A DNA stretch of 64,000 bases from Gavia stellata (lineage: Eukaryota; Chordata; Aves; Gaviiformes; Gaviidae): the NCBI RefSeq assembly GCF_030936135.1, contig NC_082594.1, positions 128,936,668 through 129,000,667 of the forward strand, read 5' to 3'. Shown one piece after another: positions 45,501 through 56,436 of the stretch. Under the pieces are notes generated by a model. That model searched no databases. It saw only the letters and a program-made list of their open reading frames with translations, and was not told the DNA's origin. Position numbers and translations under genes: made by a program. Positions within the stretch are counted from its first letter, which is position 1. Every line of letters begins with the position of its first letter.

Positions 45501-48500
45501 CTATTTCTCCTTACCTTGATGGTTCATACATGACATACGATGCCCACTATGTGCCATGCTTGCATCTGGCTACCCACCTCACTGTGACAACCGGCACCAG
45601 GCTGCCAGTGGCGTTCACTGTCCTCTGACTCAGATGATTTATTTCCCATCCTGCTCACTGTCCTGGCATCTTATTTTTTCACATTCCTTACAACAGGGAC
45701 TTGTGCCAAGCAAATGTTTATTGGGACCAAGTATGACCTAAAACTAGCTCATAAATGAAGCCTCCTTCTCCCACTCCTTGGCAGCCCTGCCCTCTTTGGC
45801 AACTGGGGAAAGCCTCTGCAACTTGTGGTATGCTGGGAACCTCCTGCAAGAACTCTCCCTGTAATCTCAGGCATCTATCTTTAGGAGATCCTGCTGCGTG
45901 AGGAGTTGAGGATGACTGCTGAGGGTTTACCCTCAACAGAAAAAAAAGGTGAGGGTGTTTCTGACTGTGTTAACTTGCACGCGAGGTGAAATTCCAGCAT
46001 AGACAAGGTCATCTGCAGTTCTTGCACGTTCACTAGTTGAGATAAACGCTGCAAGAGAGCTAAATGGTGAGCAGAGAGCTGCTCTGACTACCCAGGATTC
46101 TTACTGACTGTAAGTGAATGCAGGATCGAAAACCTTTCCTCTCTATTTTTCCCAAGGCAACTCTCACCTTTAGCAGGGTACTGTGGCTGGCACAGAGGCT
46201 GGAGAAGTTAAAGCCAAGCCACTTCAAATAATCCCTGCAAATAACCAGCCTAGTCTTTTTACATGTCTCTTCTGCCTCCACTGTCTGATCCTTGATGTTT
46301 AAAGCAAATTATCTCACAATATAAAAAAAAAGATGAGTAAAGCAATTTGTGAGCACCTATATTTTCTGATCTAAACTTCTGCCTGAATCTTATGAAGGAG
46401 GAGGGAAAGAATTTACCTGATATTTTTCAGACTGGTTCAACGGTATCTTATGGCTGGTTTGGTTTTGGGGTTTTTTTCCCTTTTTGGGTTTTATTTATCT
46501 GGAGACTTTCCCTGTTTAATAACTGTCATGTGTGTTATTCTCCTTTCTCTAGCTCTGGTTGTTCCCATGTTCCTGTTCCTTGTGGTTCATTGTTAAGCAG
46601 CTACTAAGTTTTCTTTGAAAACATTTCCTCTCACTGAATTCAAATATTTCCTGGTCTTTTCAGATAAGGGATTTAAATGATAGAGAGATATGTGCTCCCT
46701 GTAGCAGATGTGCTATGGGAGAAAACAGGTCCAGTTTTAGGATGTATCTGGACCCAAAGTGCATCACATAATTCCTATGGATTTTCTAGGTTTGCAAAAT
46801 GTAGTTCATCTCGCACTGCAGTTTGCAAAGAAGACGTGAGAAAATAGCTACCCTTTTTTATTACAGAGTGAACAAAATGCTCTGGTTTTAACATTCATAC
46901 TGTAACTTTTGGGGGCATCAGGACTTGGCCAGGTCTGAGCTAATTCTTAACTCTGAAAATGTTCAACCTTTACTCTTGTGGGTTCTTTGTTCTTTGAAAA
47001 GTTTATCCTGCTCACACGGAAAATGAGCTTGGAGATCTCACTGCCTTTCTCTATCTTGGCCATCATGATCCTGTTCTTTTTGCTGTTGTTGATGCCTTGT
47101 GCCAGCTTGGCCTAAGTCTCCCCCACTGGGCTAAATTTCCTTCCCTGCACTGCCTGCCTTCCCTTTGCTGCCAGTTGACCATTAGCTCCATTCAGTGGGA
47201 TACCCGCTAGATGTGTCCTGTGTCCCACAGCTGCTGGACTGTGTTGCAAGGAGGATGCATGAGACATTGGTATCAAGTGCTCTTTGGCGCTGGGTTAGAT
47301 TGTTTCCTGGTTAACAGCCAGTTTGGGAACTTGCTTAATCCTGGTTTTAACTTAGCTGAAAGGATCCAAGATGTTATAGCTGGTGCTTCCAATACAACCT
47401 ACACAGATGTTTATCGTGAGTCAGACTTTCAAACCTGTAGTGATGAGAAAGCAGGCAAAAGGAATTGGATGAAATTGTGTTCAAGCACGTCCACATGTTT
47501 CAGCACCCTGATTTAGTGTGCAGTCCCGAGTGGAACATGACCAGGTCTGCAGTGTGCTTTATGCTTGATTTTCATAACCATGGGAATGCTGCGGGGCAGT
47601 ATGAGATTCTCCTCTTGTTTTATGGCCAAGTCATTGCTAGAGTCTGTGGCACAAAGAATACAAAAATACTGTTTCTCGTACAGCACTAATAATTGGCTAC
47701 AGCTAACAACAATTCCAGAGTTCAACAGAAATGGTTTTCTCCCTCACTTTGTGTGCCAGTTGCCATGGTAAGCAGGAAGCACAACACAGGCATTTTCCTA
47801 AAGGGAAATTGAAGTCATGAAGGAGGTAGGAAAGGGAGTCAAGCCCTGAGTTCAGCTGCTGAGTAGAAAAAAGTATTTCATTTAACCTAATGATTCATCT
47901 GCTTTTTAAGGGGAACAAAGAGCAGGCTGAACTGCAGGTATGCCCACTGAGGCCACAACCACAAGAATCCCTGTCTTTTTTTTCCAAGGTAGAATAATGG
48001 ACAGACACTAATAATATTAACTTCCATGCTACCACTCAGAGATTGAATCAATGATGGCACTGCAAGAATGCAGAGAACCAGGAGGAAACGTAATTTGTAA
48101 TTTTTTTACGTTCTTGCTTGGCCTTTATAAATCAACAGAAGTGCATACATGATGCAGCAGAGGCTTCATAGATAATTCTCTTGTTCCAGCATGGCTTCCC
48201 CTCTACAAGCACTGCGATCCCAAAGTATTCCCATAGTCTGTTCTGCGTTGCTCTACATTGTCACAGGCAAGGCAGAATTCTGCAGGAGATGTGCTAAATG
48301 GGAGGACATGGTTGTGCATCACTGAAACTTCAGCCTGGTAGAACTAGAACAGAAAAAAGATTAATTTTACCCTTGGAAATTTTAAAGCATTTCAGATAAT
48401 GGTAATTCTACAGAAGTTTCCAAGCCCTCACTTCATTTTCAGAGCTGCGGAGCCGCTGCTGCAGCCCTCATAATCTTCAATCAGAAAAGTGTGTGATCAG

Positions 48501-49188
48501 GCTCTAACCTTCATCCCCACACTCAAAACCCAGACAAACACAGCTTAATGCCCTGGCCACTCACACAACAAAAGAAGGGCTCAAACTCCATGTCAGAAGA
48601 AGACAAATGCATTTGCAGCACGTTCATAAACCAAATCCAGGAAAAAGAAAATGTTTCAAAACATCACTAGGGCACAGGTCTGTTTTTATAAAAACTCCAG
48701 TTTAATCTCATGGCTGAGACCTGGCAAAACATCTTTTTTTGTGGCTGTTGTTTTTCTTTCTTTTTTTAAAGCAATAAGGCACAAAGGCAGGCAAGTCCAC
48801 AATGAGAACAAAGCTTAACAAAAAATACAATCCATCAGAGTTAGCAGGAGAAATAATCACAAACCAGGGCCAGTGGGATGGGGACAGTCCTTTTCACAGT
48901 GTCTGACTTCCAGCCCTTCCCTTGACCTGGCAGCAAATAGTATTTCAAAGGGGACCAGTGCCTGCAAGAACAAGATCTAAGGTCTGGGCTGCTGCAAGGA
49001 TCCCTCAGGAAACACTTGCCTCCTGCCATCCTTCCTTTCCAGGGCTGTTAAAGTCCTGCTCCATCTCCAGTTGAACTCAGTGGCAAGCTTTCCTTTCCTT
49101 GCTTGGAGCAGAATTAGTTATCATCAAGCCTTTACACTGATTAAGAGCAAGCAAAAGCTAAACCAAATTGGGATCAGCTATAGCTTCT

Positions 49189-49202
49189 CCCCCCCCCCCC
49201 CC
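49189..49202. repeat. poly(C) run
   Basis: Fourteen C residues in a row, soon followed by a T-rich run; prone to length error in sequencing. Confidence 0.95.
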
Positions 49203-49634
49203 AGATTATTTTTTTTTTCTAGAGATGGAGAGAAGCAAAAGGGACAACTGCAAAACCTGGGCGTGCCTGAAAGCTAATGTATGCTCCAGTAGGTCGTTTG
49301 CATTTTCAAGGACTGGGGAGAAGCTTGTGGTGGAAAGCTAAATCAGTTCTTGCACTCTGGTCTCCCCTGATCTCATGCCTCCTCTCCCAGGACGTGATCC
49401 CACTCAGGAAGGCGGATTCAGGCCTTCTGCCCACCACAGATTAGCCATAATTAATTAGCTTCTCCTCTGTGGGCAAAAAGCCAGGTGATCTTACACCCTC
49501 AGTGCAACAAAAGTTGCAGCAGAAAACAGTTCCATGCATCAGCCCAAGTTTCACAGATGTGCAGGATTCTATTTAGGTAATTCCTTCATTTTAATTACAT
49601 ATCCTTTTTAATATATTTATATAGAATGTTCTTT

Positions 49635-49652
49635 TATATATATATATATATA
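49635..49652. repeat. (TA)9 microsatellite
   Basis: Nine uninterrupted TA units in AT-rich DNA. Confidence 0.95.
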
Positions 49653-51345
49653 AAAATTTAACACAATATTCACCACTGCAGGCATTTCAGAATTCATAAA
49701 GAAAGAAAAAAGACTTTGATTGCACCATTTGGACTCTGGATGAGGGAAAATGTAGCAGGGCTTTATGGATGCTCTCTCATTTAGACCTAAGTTCCTCTGA
49801 AGTTCTAGAGGTGAAAAAAAGAAGTGCTTCAGTCTTCCTGAAGTGATAACATGGGATGGACAGCCCAGAGGAATGTGGTTTATGAGGTAAAATACAATCC
49901 TCATTTCTGTTTACCCTCTCACCAATAAGGCAGCTCCCACATGAGTTAACATCATCCATGTCCCTCCTTTTCACCAGGGGATTCCCATCTTTGCCAGCCC
50001 AACCGTTTCACTCTGAGCTACACTTAACAGAAGCTATACAAACCCCTTGACTACATGGGAAGAATAAGTGAAATTTAGTCACTGGTCTCCCATTGGTAAA
50101 AGTCCACAAGCAACACATGCTGGTGATACCATATCATGACTGAGACTGGGGCCATCTGCAAACTTAGGGAGTGGCCTTTACACTCTTCACAGTCTCCAGG
50201 GACTCAAATGTATTGCAGGGTCCCTGAAGTGATCCTTGCCGAGCTGCAAATGACGTGACAGTGCATTTAGGAAGGTCCTTTCCATAATGCCAAGAACAAC
50301 TGACTTAAGCTCTCCCGTACACAAACTTCAAATTCTGGGCCAGACCCATCTCCCATAAATCTGATCTATCCCTCTCCATAATGCGTCACAGGAAAAAACA
50401 AACAAACCCAAAAACAAGCAAAAAACCCAAAATCCTTTCTTAAAATCTCTAGTTTTGCAGAGTTGTGCTGGAGGGCAGGAGTTTGATACCCACAATGTAC
50501 CACTGCAAAACCCTGAACTTCGGAAGAGCTTCCAGTCTCAGGTTCAGTCTGCTACTGCAGGGTGGCAGAGGACAACCTAAGGGCTCTGAAGCAAAGATGA
50601 CATCTGCTCTGACCCTGAAGCTGACCTCAGGAATGGCTTAGTAAAATTGGATCTTAGGAAGCTCCAACCACACAGTAAGCACCACTCAATGGGACATGGC
50701 TTCTGTCTTCTGGATCTATCCAACTATCAAGCCCTCGTCCTTGAAGCTGACTGCATCAGTATCAACATGGATCCATCATCAAGCATTAGAAACTCTGCAG
50801 AAGCCTGGGTCTGGATTTGGGAATGGTGATACCTGTGTAATGGTGCACCTTGCAACTAAGGAAGTACTCCCAGCTCTGCATAATCTGGGGTTTTATCTTA
50901 TCTCTCTTGAGAGAAGCCCACTTGTGACCATAGAGCTATAGTGATGTGCCTGCATTAAGCCCACTTGGCTAGGCTTTTGGAAGTTTGATACATCAGCTGA
51001 AGGCTGCAGATGAAATTGTAGGTAGAGATGGGATTGAGCTACAAAACAGAGATCTCATTACAGAATCTCTGCTTAATTAAAATCCAAGACCTGGATCTGA
51101 GTTAAAATTCTGAAACTCCCTTAAAAAGTATATTCTGGATACAGATTTTAGTTGAGGCTGATCTTTAATATTCGTAAAGATTTCTAATGATTTTCTAATA
51201 ATTTTCTCTTGGAGGAATTTCACCACTTATGCCAAAAACTCTATTACTTAATGGAATGCTGTTAAGAGTTGAGACAGTGTATTGTATACAAATTGCCAGA
51301 CCTCACTTCTTGTTCATAGATCAGCTTATATGAGAACAAGGAGGG

Positions 51346-51362
51346 AAAAAAAAAAAAAAAAA
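51346..51362. repeat. poly(A) run
   Basis: Seventeen A residues. No flanking coding remnant or target-site duplication was recognised, so there is no evidence that it is a retrocopy tail. Confidence 0.95.
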
Positions 51363-53460
51363 GAACGGATTTAAGGCACCAAGGTTTCATCACATTTTCT
51401 TTTTCTTTTGATACATTACTTCATGAGCTTTGCTGGCTCTGTTCCAGATGCCTTGGCAGAGAAAACTTCTAGGAACTGAGAGAATATAAATCCGTGCCCA
51501 AAGTAAACTATTTTGTTGACACCAAAAAACCCTGGGCATCATTTTCACAACTTTTACTTTCTGTAAAGCCTTACCACAATACCTCATATCACACCTTTTC
51601 AAGTCATTTGCCATCAAGCAAGATGTGGTGGTTAAATGCTTTCCCATGAGGCAGTAAAAATGCAGTGCAGAGCTGTGCTAACCATGAGGAGTATGGGGAA
51701 CTGGCAATCCCCAAGTTTTAATGGGAGGCTGCACAGGCATCTTATGATCTGGGAGGAGGATAATACAATAGTCATGAAGCTGCATATTCTGGACCTGCTG
51801 TCCATGGCTTGCCCAGGTAAAGCATAGGCTCAGATCTGTGAGACAACATGGACCCAAACAAGAAGTCCAGGCTTTTGCCTGGTTTAATATTCTCCCTCAA
51901 CAAAACTGACAGCACAGACTTAGTTCTCTGCTCTGTTCCCTCTCATATTGTGTAATGCATAAGTGAGGAGTACAATGGGGAGGATCAAAGACTGCAGCTG
52001 TTGACAAGAAAAAGCCCTCTTGTTTTTTCACACTTCTTTTGGATATGGCAGGAGAAAATTCTGCTAAAGGTATATTCCCTGCATTTGTGGGACAAGAACT
52101 TCTCAAAAGTACTCTGGCATCTCTCCCCTTTAGCAATCAAGGAGTGCAGAGAAAGCACTGTACAGACTCTGGGCCCTTCAGCCACAATGACACTAATTAA
52201 GTGACATATTCAGTACAGACCAACAGCTCATGGGTAGAGTTTGCTAACAATTTGAAAATTCCAGTACTTCAGAAAAAAAGCCTTAACATATATCCATTAG
52301 GAAATTCTGACTGACACTCATTGTGGTGGCAATAGCACCTCCTACCAAACGCTCAGTTCCTGCTTAAATTATAGCCCATAATACCCATCTCAGAGCCTAC
52401 AGATTCAGACATCTCCATGAATGGTGGCCACTTCATGCACCATTACAGGGACAATCTCAGTGCTGGCAGCAACACCTGTGTTCCCATCTCCTCCATAGTC
52501 ACTAGTGACATTTGAATTGCAGATACAACACTGGCTGCACCTGACTTTGCAATTGCCCACAGTCACATACCAGGCAATAGATGAGCCTGTGGTTAACGTA
52601 GAGTTAGAGGCTTTATAAAGGAAGCTTTAATTATATTCCCGCGGCAGCTGTTGCTTATATGAACATGTATTTTCCTGTAACAATAACAGCCCTCCAGGAG
52701 AGAGCTTAATTCACTTAAAATCCCCTTCTCAGGATATTGTTCATGATCTGTTCTGCAGTCCCACAAATCATTCTCTTTACCATACTCTTAATCTGAAAGC
52801 ACTGAGGGCCAGGGAGGTGACAACCAGCCATGCTTGCAAAGAAACAGTGTAAAATCACAAGGAGAGGAAGTTTAAAGGAGGAAGAAGCACCTGGGGACAT
52901 GCCACACAGTGGCAATGAAAGACCAAGGGTCAAAGATATGTCAATCAGGGTGCAAGAGGGCAATAGCCCAAGGACATGCAGATGAGAGGATCCTCTCCTT
53001 TTCTCTGCTGTTGGCAGTGTGGAGCACAGCTGGAGATACTTGCAGAGGTGTCATTTGGCTTTAAGCAATGATGAAAATGGTTGATACTGGCCTTTGTTAT
53101 GACCATATCTTTGCTTTCATTCATACCAGCCTGAGAAGTCTCTGCTGCTGGACAGTCAGCTATACACCCATTCCCGAGCCACATGGATGTTGTCTGCCCA
53201 AGGAAGGTGTGGCTGAGCACAACAAAACTCATGAGCAGGACTTGGAAGATTAAAAGAACAACCAGGCGTTTCCTGTCCAGCTACTTTGATTGCTGGCACA
53301 TGCTAGAAAGAGCACATCTTTGATACAAGGAGAGAGCTGCAGACAGCGCCTTCAGGTTGTATGTTTGTCCCTGGAACATCCTTGGGTGTCTCACACTCTG
53401 TATGACTTGCTCATGCGAGTTCCACCTTCCTCTTCACCTATCCCCAGTCTCCTTGCACTG

Positions 53461-53466
53461 TTTATT
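53461..53466 (-). terminator. ARHGAP31: possible ARHGAP31 poly(A) signal
   Basis: Minus-strand AATAAA in GTAAATAAACAG, about 505 bases past the stop. Another AATAAA, closer to the stop, is at 53654-53659. Use of either is unproven. Confidence 0.35.
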
Positions 53467-53970
53467 TACACGGTCTAAATCAGACAACAGAGAGATGGAT
53501 AGGCATGGTCCTTCACTGGTGGCTGGAAAACAATGCAAGGAGGTCCCAAACAGCTGGACTTACCTCCTCAGCAGATGTTGTGCCCCTGCACCCTGGGCTG
53601 CAGTGCTTTGGAACAGTGTTTCCTCCCAAACCTATTTTCTAATTATACCGAGATTTATTTTTCCTTTTTTCCATAGGGAGGATGAGACTTTCACAGGGCT
53701 TGTTAGACAATAAGTATGAGGAAATGCAAGTTCCCTGGGACTGGCTTACCGAAAAAAGCAGACAGTGAGGGACTAGGCAGGGGTGAGAAAGGGAAGGAAA
53801 AGCAAGACAAAAAGACTATGACCCTCCATAGCAAAATGCTTTGCAGGAAACCATTAAGGATTCAGGTCCATCTTGCACAAAATAGTTCTAACAACAGCAA
53901 AACGGCAACAGAGTTGGTCTTGGACACTCCCATCCCATCCACCATGGAAAAGGAATAAGAGAAGCAGTTG
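53461..53970 (-). other. ARHGAP31: ARHGAP31 3' UTR (proximal part)
   Basis: Sequence following the ARHGAP31 stop on the minus strand, with two AATAAA signals (complements of 53654-53659 and 53461-53466). Human ARHGAP31 has a 3' UTR of several kilobases as I recall, so the real end may lie further left. Confidence 0.5.
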
Positions 53971-56436
53971 CTATTCGATCTGCCTCCCACTTCGTCCATC
54001 CAGAATCACAGAGCGCCTCTGGGGCTGGTAAAAGCAGCTAGTAGAGGTCTCCAGTCTCTGGCCATTCTTGGGGATGGTCATTTTGTTCCGCAGCGTCACC
54101 CCCTCAGGCGTTGTCCGCGAAGTCTCAGACAGATCACCACAAATGGGGCTTGGAGAGGTGGTCTGAGTGGGGCTCCTTATGGGTGATAACAACACCCTGG
54201 AGTCTGCCGAAGAGGAGGGATGGTCCATAATGGGGAAAGGAGGACTGAAGAGAATCAGACTCTGGGGCCTCCCGGGCCTAGATCTATAGGAAGGCTTGGA
54301 GAACCCTGATGGCCTCTCCATCTTTGAGGACTGTGGGTTATCTCCAGCTGTCTCCCCCTCAGAGGTGCGCTTTCGGCGCAGAACGGGGACATCCAGAGCG
54401 GGGTGATGACTGGACTGAGATGGCTCGAGCGGAGAGCCAAGGCTGCTGTGCCAAGGACAGGCTGAGTCCTTTTGAGCTGGGTCACTGTTTTCTTTCTCTG
54501 CTTTGGCTTTCTTCTCTGTCAGTGGGCTCTTGGGGGCCTCCAGGTGGCTCCATGCCACCCGTTGAGTCTGTCTGATGGCCTGCTTGCCTTCTGCTTCCTT
54601 CTTCTCGGCCAGCGGAGCAGTGTTCTGAGCTTGCAGGGGCTGGGGGATCTGGGTGTACTGAATCTTGGGCGGTATCACGGGCACCGCTCTAGCCTGGCAC
54701 ATCTTAATCATGAAGGAGGTCCTGACCGCCGGCACGCTGACAGGGGCAGAGTTACGACGGCCGGTGGTAGCATGGGCCACTGCCAGGTAATCCAAGTCTA
54801 GATCCACGTGGGCATTGAAATGAGACCCCCAGGGAACACCTTTACTGGCAGCAGGGCAGGCAGTTGGCAGGGATGGGACAGAATCACTGCTTTTTACTTC
54901 CTTCTGCCCGCACAAGAGGTTACCAGGGGCAGAGGGCGTGGACAGGCTCTCAAATGTGAAAAAATCTGGGGCTGGAAGGAGCGAATCCAAGTTGAGGGAT
55001 GATGGCCTGGTCTTCACTTTGCGAGGTGTTTCTTCACCTTTATTACTCAGCTGTGACTCAGTGGCAGAGCACACTTTGGTAACAGTCTCTCGTCCCAGGG
55101 CAATGTCCTGAGACATGGATAACTCCCCCTTTGTGTTCTTTGCCTGTGAAGAACTGCCTGGGCTATTTTGGTATGGTAAAGACAGTTCAAGTTTTGAGCT
55201 CCAAGGGTTTTCTCTGCTCACATCCACTTTCTTTTCCTCTGGCTCTGAAAGAGGGATTCTGGAGGGTCCTTCTTTCTCAGCTGGTGCTTCCTCCCTGCTG
55301 AGGGCATACCTCAGCTCCTCAGGTTTCGAAGGTTCTTCTGGAGGACTTGTGCCATTCTGATCTTGCCTAGCTTTTCCCAAACTAGAGGGGGAGATGAGTT
55401 GTGTTTTGGGAAGCTCACCAGTCACTGGCAGAATGTCGCTGCATGGTTGCTGCTGGTCAGTGGCATCTATGAAAGAGAATGGGATAGTCCACAGACTCAT
55501 CACTGTGTCTTTACTGTCCAGGGAGAGGCTACGACTGAATCGTGGTCTAAGAGAAAGACCTGTCTCTGCTCTTTGGCTCTGTGGCTGAAACTCCTGTATC
55601 GTCTTCTCCTGAATGTCCTTAAAGGTTGGGGAATGGAGTGGGCTTGTAACCCACTGGTGATCCTCCCATGGCTCCACAAGTTCTAAGCTCTGCACATTAT
55701 CTGTCCAGGTATCTTCGTCATCCTGGTCACCAGCATCATGGGTTCTGCTAACAGCATTGCCCTCCTTCAGCTCCTGGATTCCAGGTCCACTCAATGCCTT
55801 GGAGGAGAATGTGCCCCTTTCATCAGCAGTCATTATCTCAGGCTTCTCCCTCTGAGTCTGGACTCTGGTAAGACCATCCTTTTCCCTCTGCAGCTGGCAA
55901 GTGCTATCTTTTTCTCTCCCTGACTCTGGACATGCTCCTTTGGAACAAGAAAATTCATCACTTGGGGCAACCTCATTAAATTCTGATTCACTGTGAAGCT
56001 TCCAGTCCAGGGGAGGAGTGTGACATTCACTCCTGCTGTCCACCACTGGGTGGTGGTTCTTTGGAGTGGCTGTGCCAGTTGGAAGAGTACCCAGTTTTGG
56101 TAGGGCTGAAGCACAGCTCTGCTGTGCAACCACATCAGACTGGCAGTTGTGGAGGCTGTCTTGTCGTTCTGTGCCGGTGGCACCAAATAAAGGCACCTGA
56201 GTTGTTATCTGTGGTGTTCTGCTTGTAGATTTCTGCTCAGACAATGTTGGACTCTGCCCTGGACCAGAGGAAGAACTATCTATTCGTACTGAAGAAGAGG
56301 ATTCAGAAATTAGGCCTGTCTTGGGGACAGCTGCTGGCAAGAGCAAGAGCTCCTCTTCAGGTTCAATAATTTTCAGTTCCTGCTGTATCTCTGGCCACAG
56401 TGGTTCTAGAAGGGCATTCGCAGGGTCCTCCTCAGT
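53971..56436 (-). CDS. ARHGAP31: ARHGAP31 terminal large coding exon
   Basis: 821 codons plus TAG, after a CTTCTGTTTTTCAG acceptor (complement of 56437-56450). It starts TEEDPANALLEPLWPEIQQE. It is Ser/Pro-rich and probably disordered, with islands of strong conservation, for example TSFMIKMCQARAVPVIPPK (about 54640-54720), RPGRPQSLILFSPPFP (about 54240-54290) and the last 60 residues. Plus-strand open frames across it are shadows. Confidence 0.96.
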   Translation of the reverse strand, partial: TEEDPANALLEPLWPEIQQELKIIEPEEELLLLPAAVPKTGLISESSSSVRIDSSSSGPGQSPTLSEQKSTSRTPQITTQVPLFGATGTERQDSLHNCQSDVVAQQSCASALPKLGTLPTGTATPKNHHPVVDSRSECHTPPLDWKLHSESEFNEVAPSDEFSCSKGACPESGREKDSTCQLQREKDGLTRVQTQREKPEIMTADERGTFSSKALSGPGIQELKEGNAVSRTHDAGDQDDEDTWTDNVQSLELVEPWEDHQWVTSPLHSPTFKDIQEKTIQEFQPQSQRAETGLSLRPRFSRSLSLDSKDTVMSLWTIPFSFIDATDQQQPCSDILPVTGELPKTQLISPSSLGKARQDQNGTSPPEEPSKPEELRYALSREEAPAEKEGPSRIPLSEPEEKKVDVSRENPWSSKLELSLPYQNSPGSSSQAKNTKGELSMSQDIALGRETVTKVCSATESQLSNKGEETPRKVKTRPSSLNLDSLLPAPDFFTFESLSTPSAPGNLLCGQKEVKSSDSVPSLPTACPAASKGVPWGSHFNAHVDLDLDYLAVAHATTGRRNSAPVSVPAVRTSFMIKMCQARAVPVIPPKIQYTQIPQPLQAQNTAPLAEKKEAEGKQAIRQTQRVAWSHLEAPKSPLTEKKAKAEKENSDPAQKDSACPWHSSLGSPLEPSQSSHHPALDVPVLRRKRTSEGETAGDNPQSSKMERPSGFSKPSYRSRPGRPQSLILFSPPFPIMDHPSSSADSRVLLSPIRSPTQTTSPSPICGDLSETSRTTPEGVTLRNKMTIPKNGQRLETSTSCFYQPQRRSVILDGRSGRQIE

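Larger units (their letters stand above)
42521..53460. other. intergenic stretch between UPK1B and ARHGAP31
   Basis: No coding exon was recognised. In particular, no B4GALT4-type motif (such as WGWGGEDDD or FNRA) was seen on either strand, although that gene lies here in mammals. Part of the right side may be ARHGAP31 3' UTR. Simple tracts occur at 49189-49202, 49635-49652 and 51346-51362. An open frame of about 100 codons at 47211-47516 has no recognisable homology. Confidence 0.55.

Noticed and set aside
47211..47516. Plus-strand 101-codon open frame, considered as a retroelement remnant
   Set aside because: No recognisable motif and no flanking terminal repeats.
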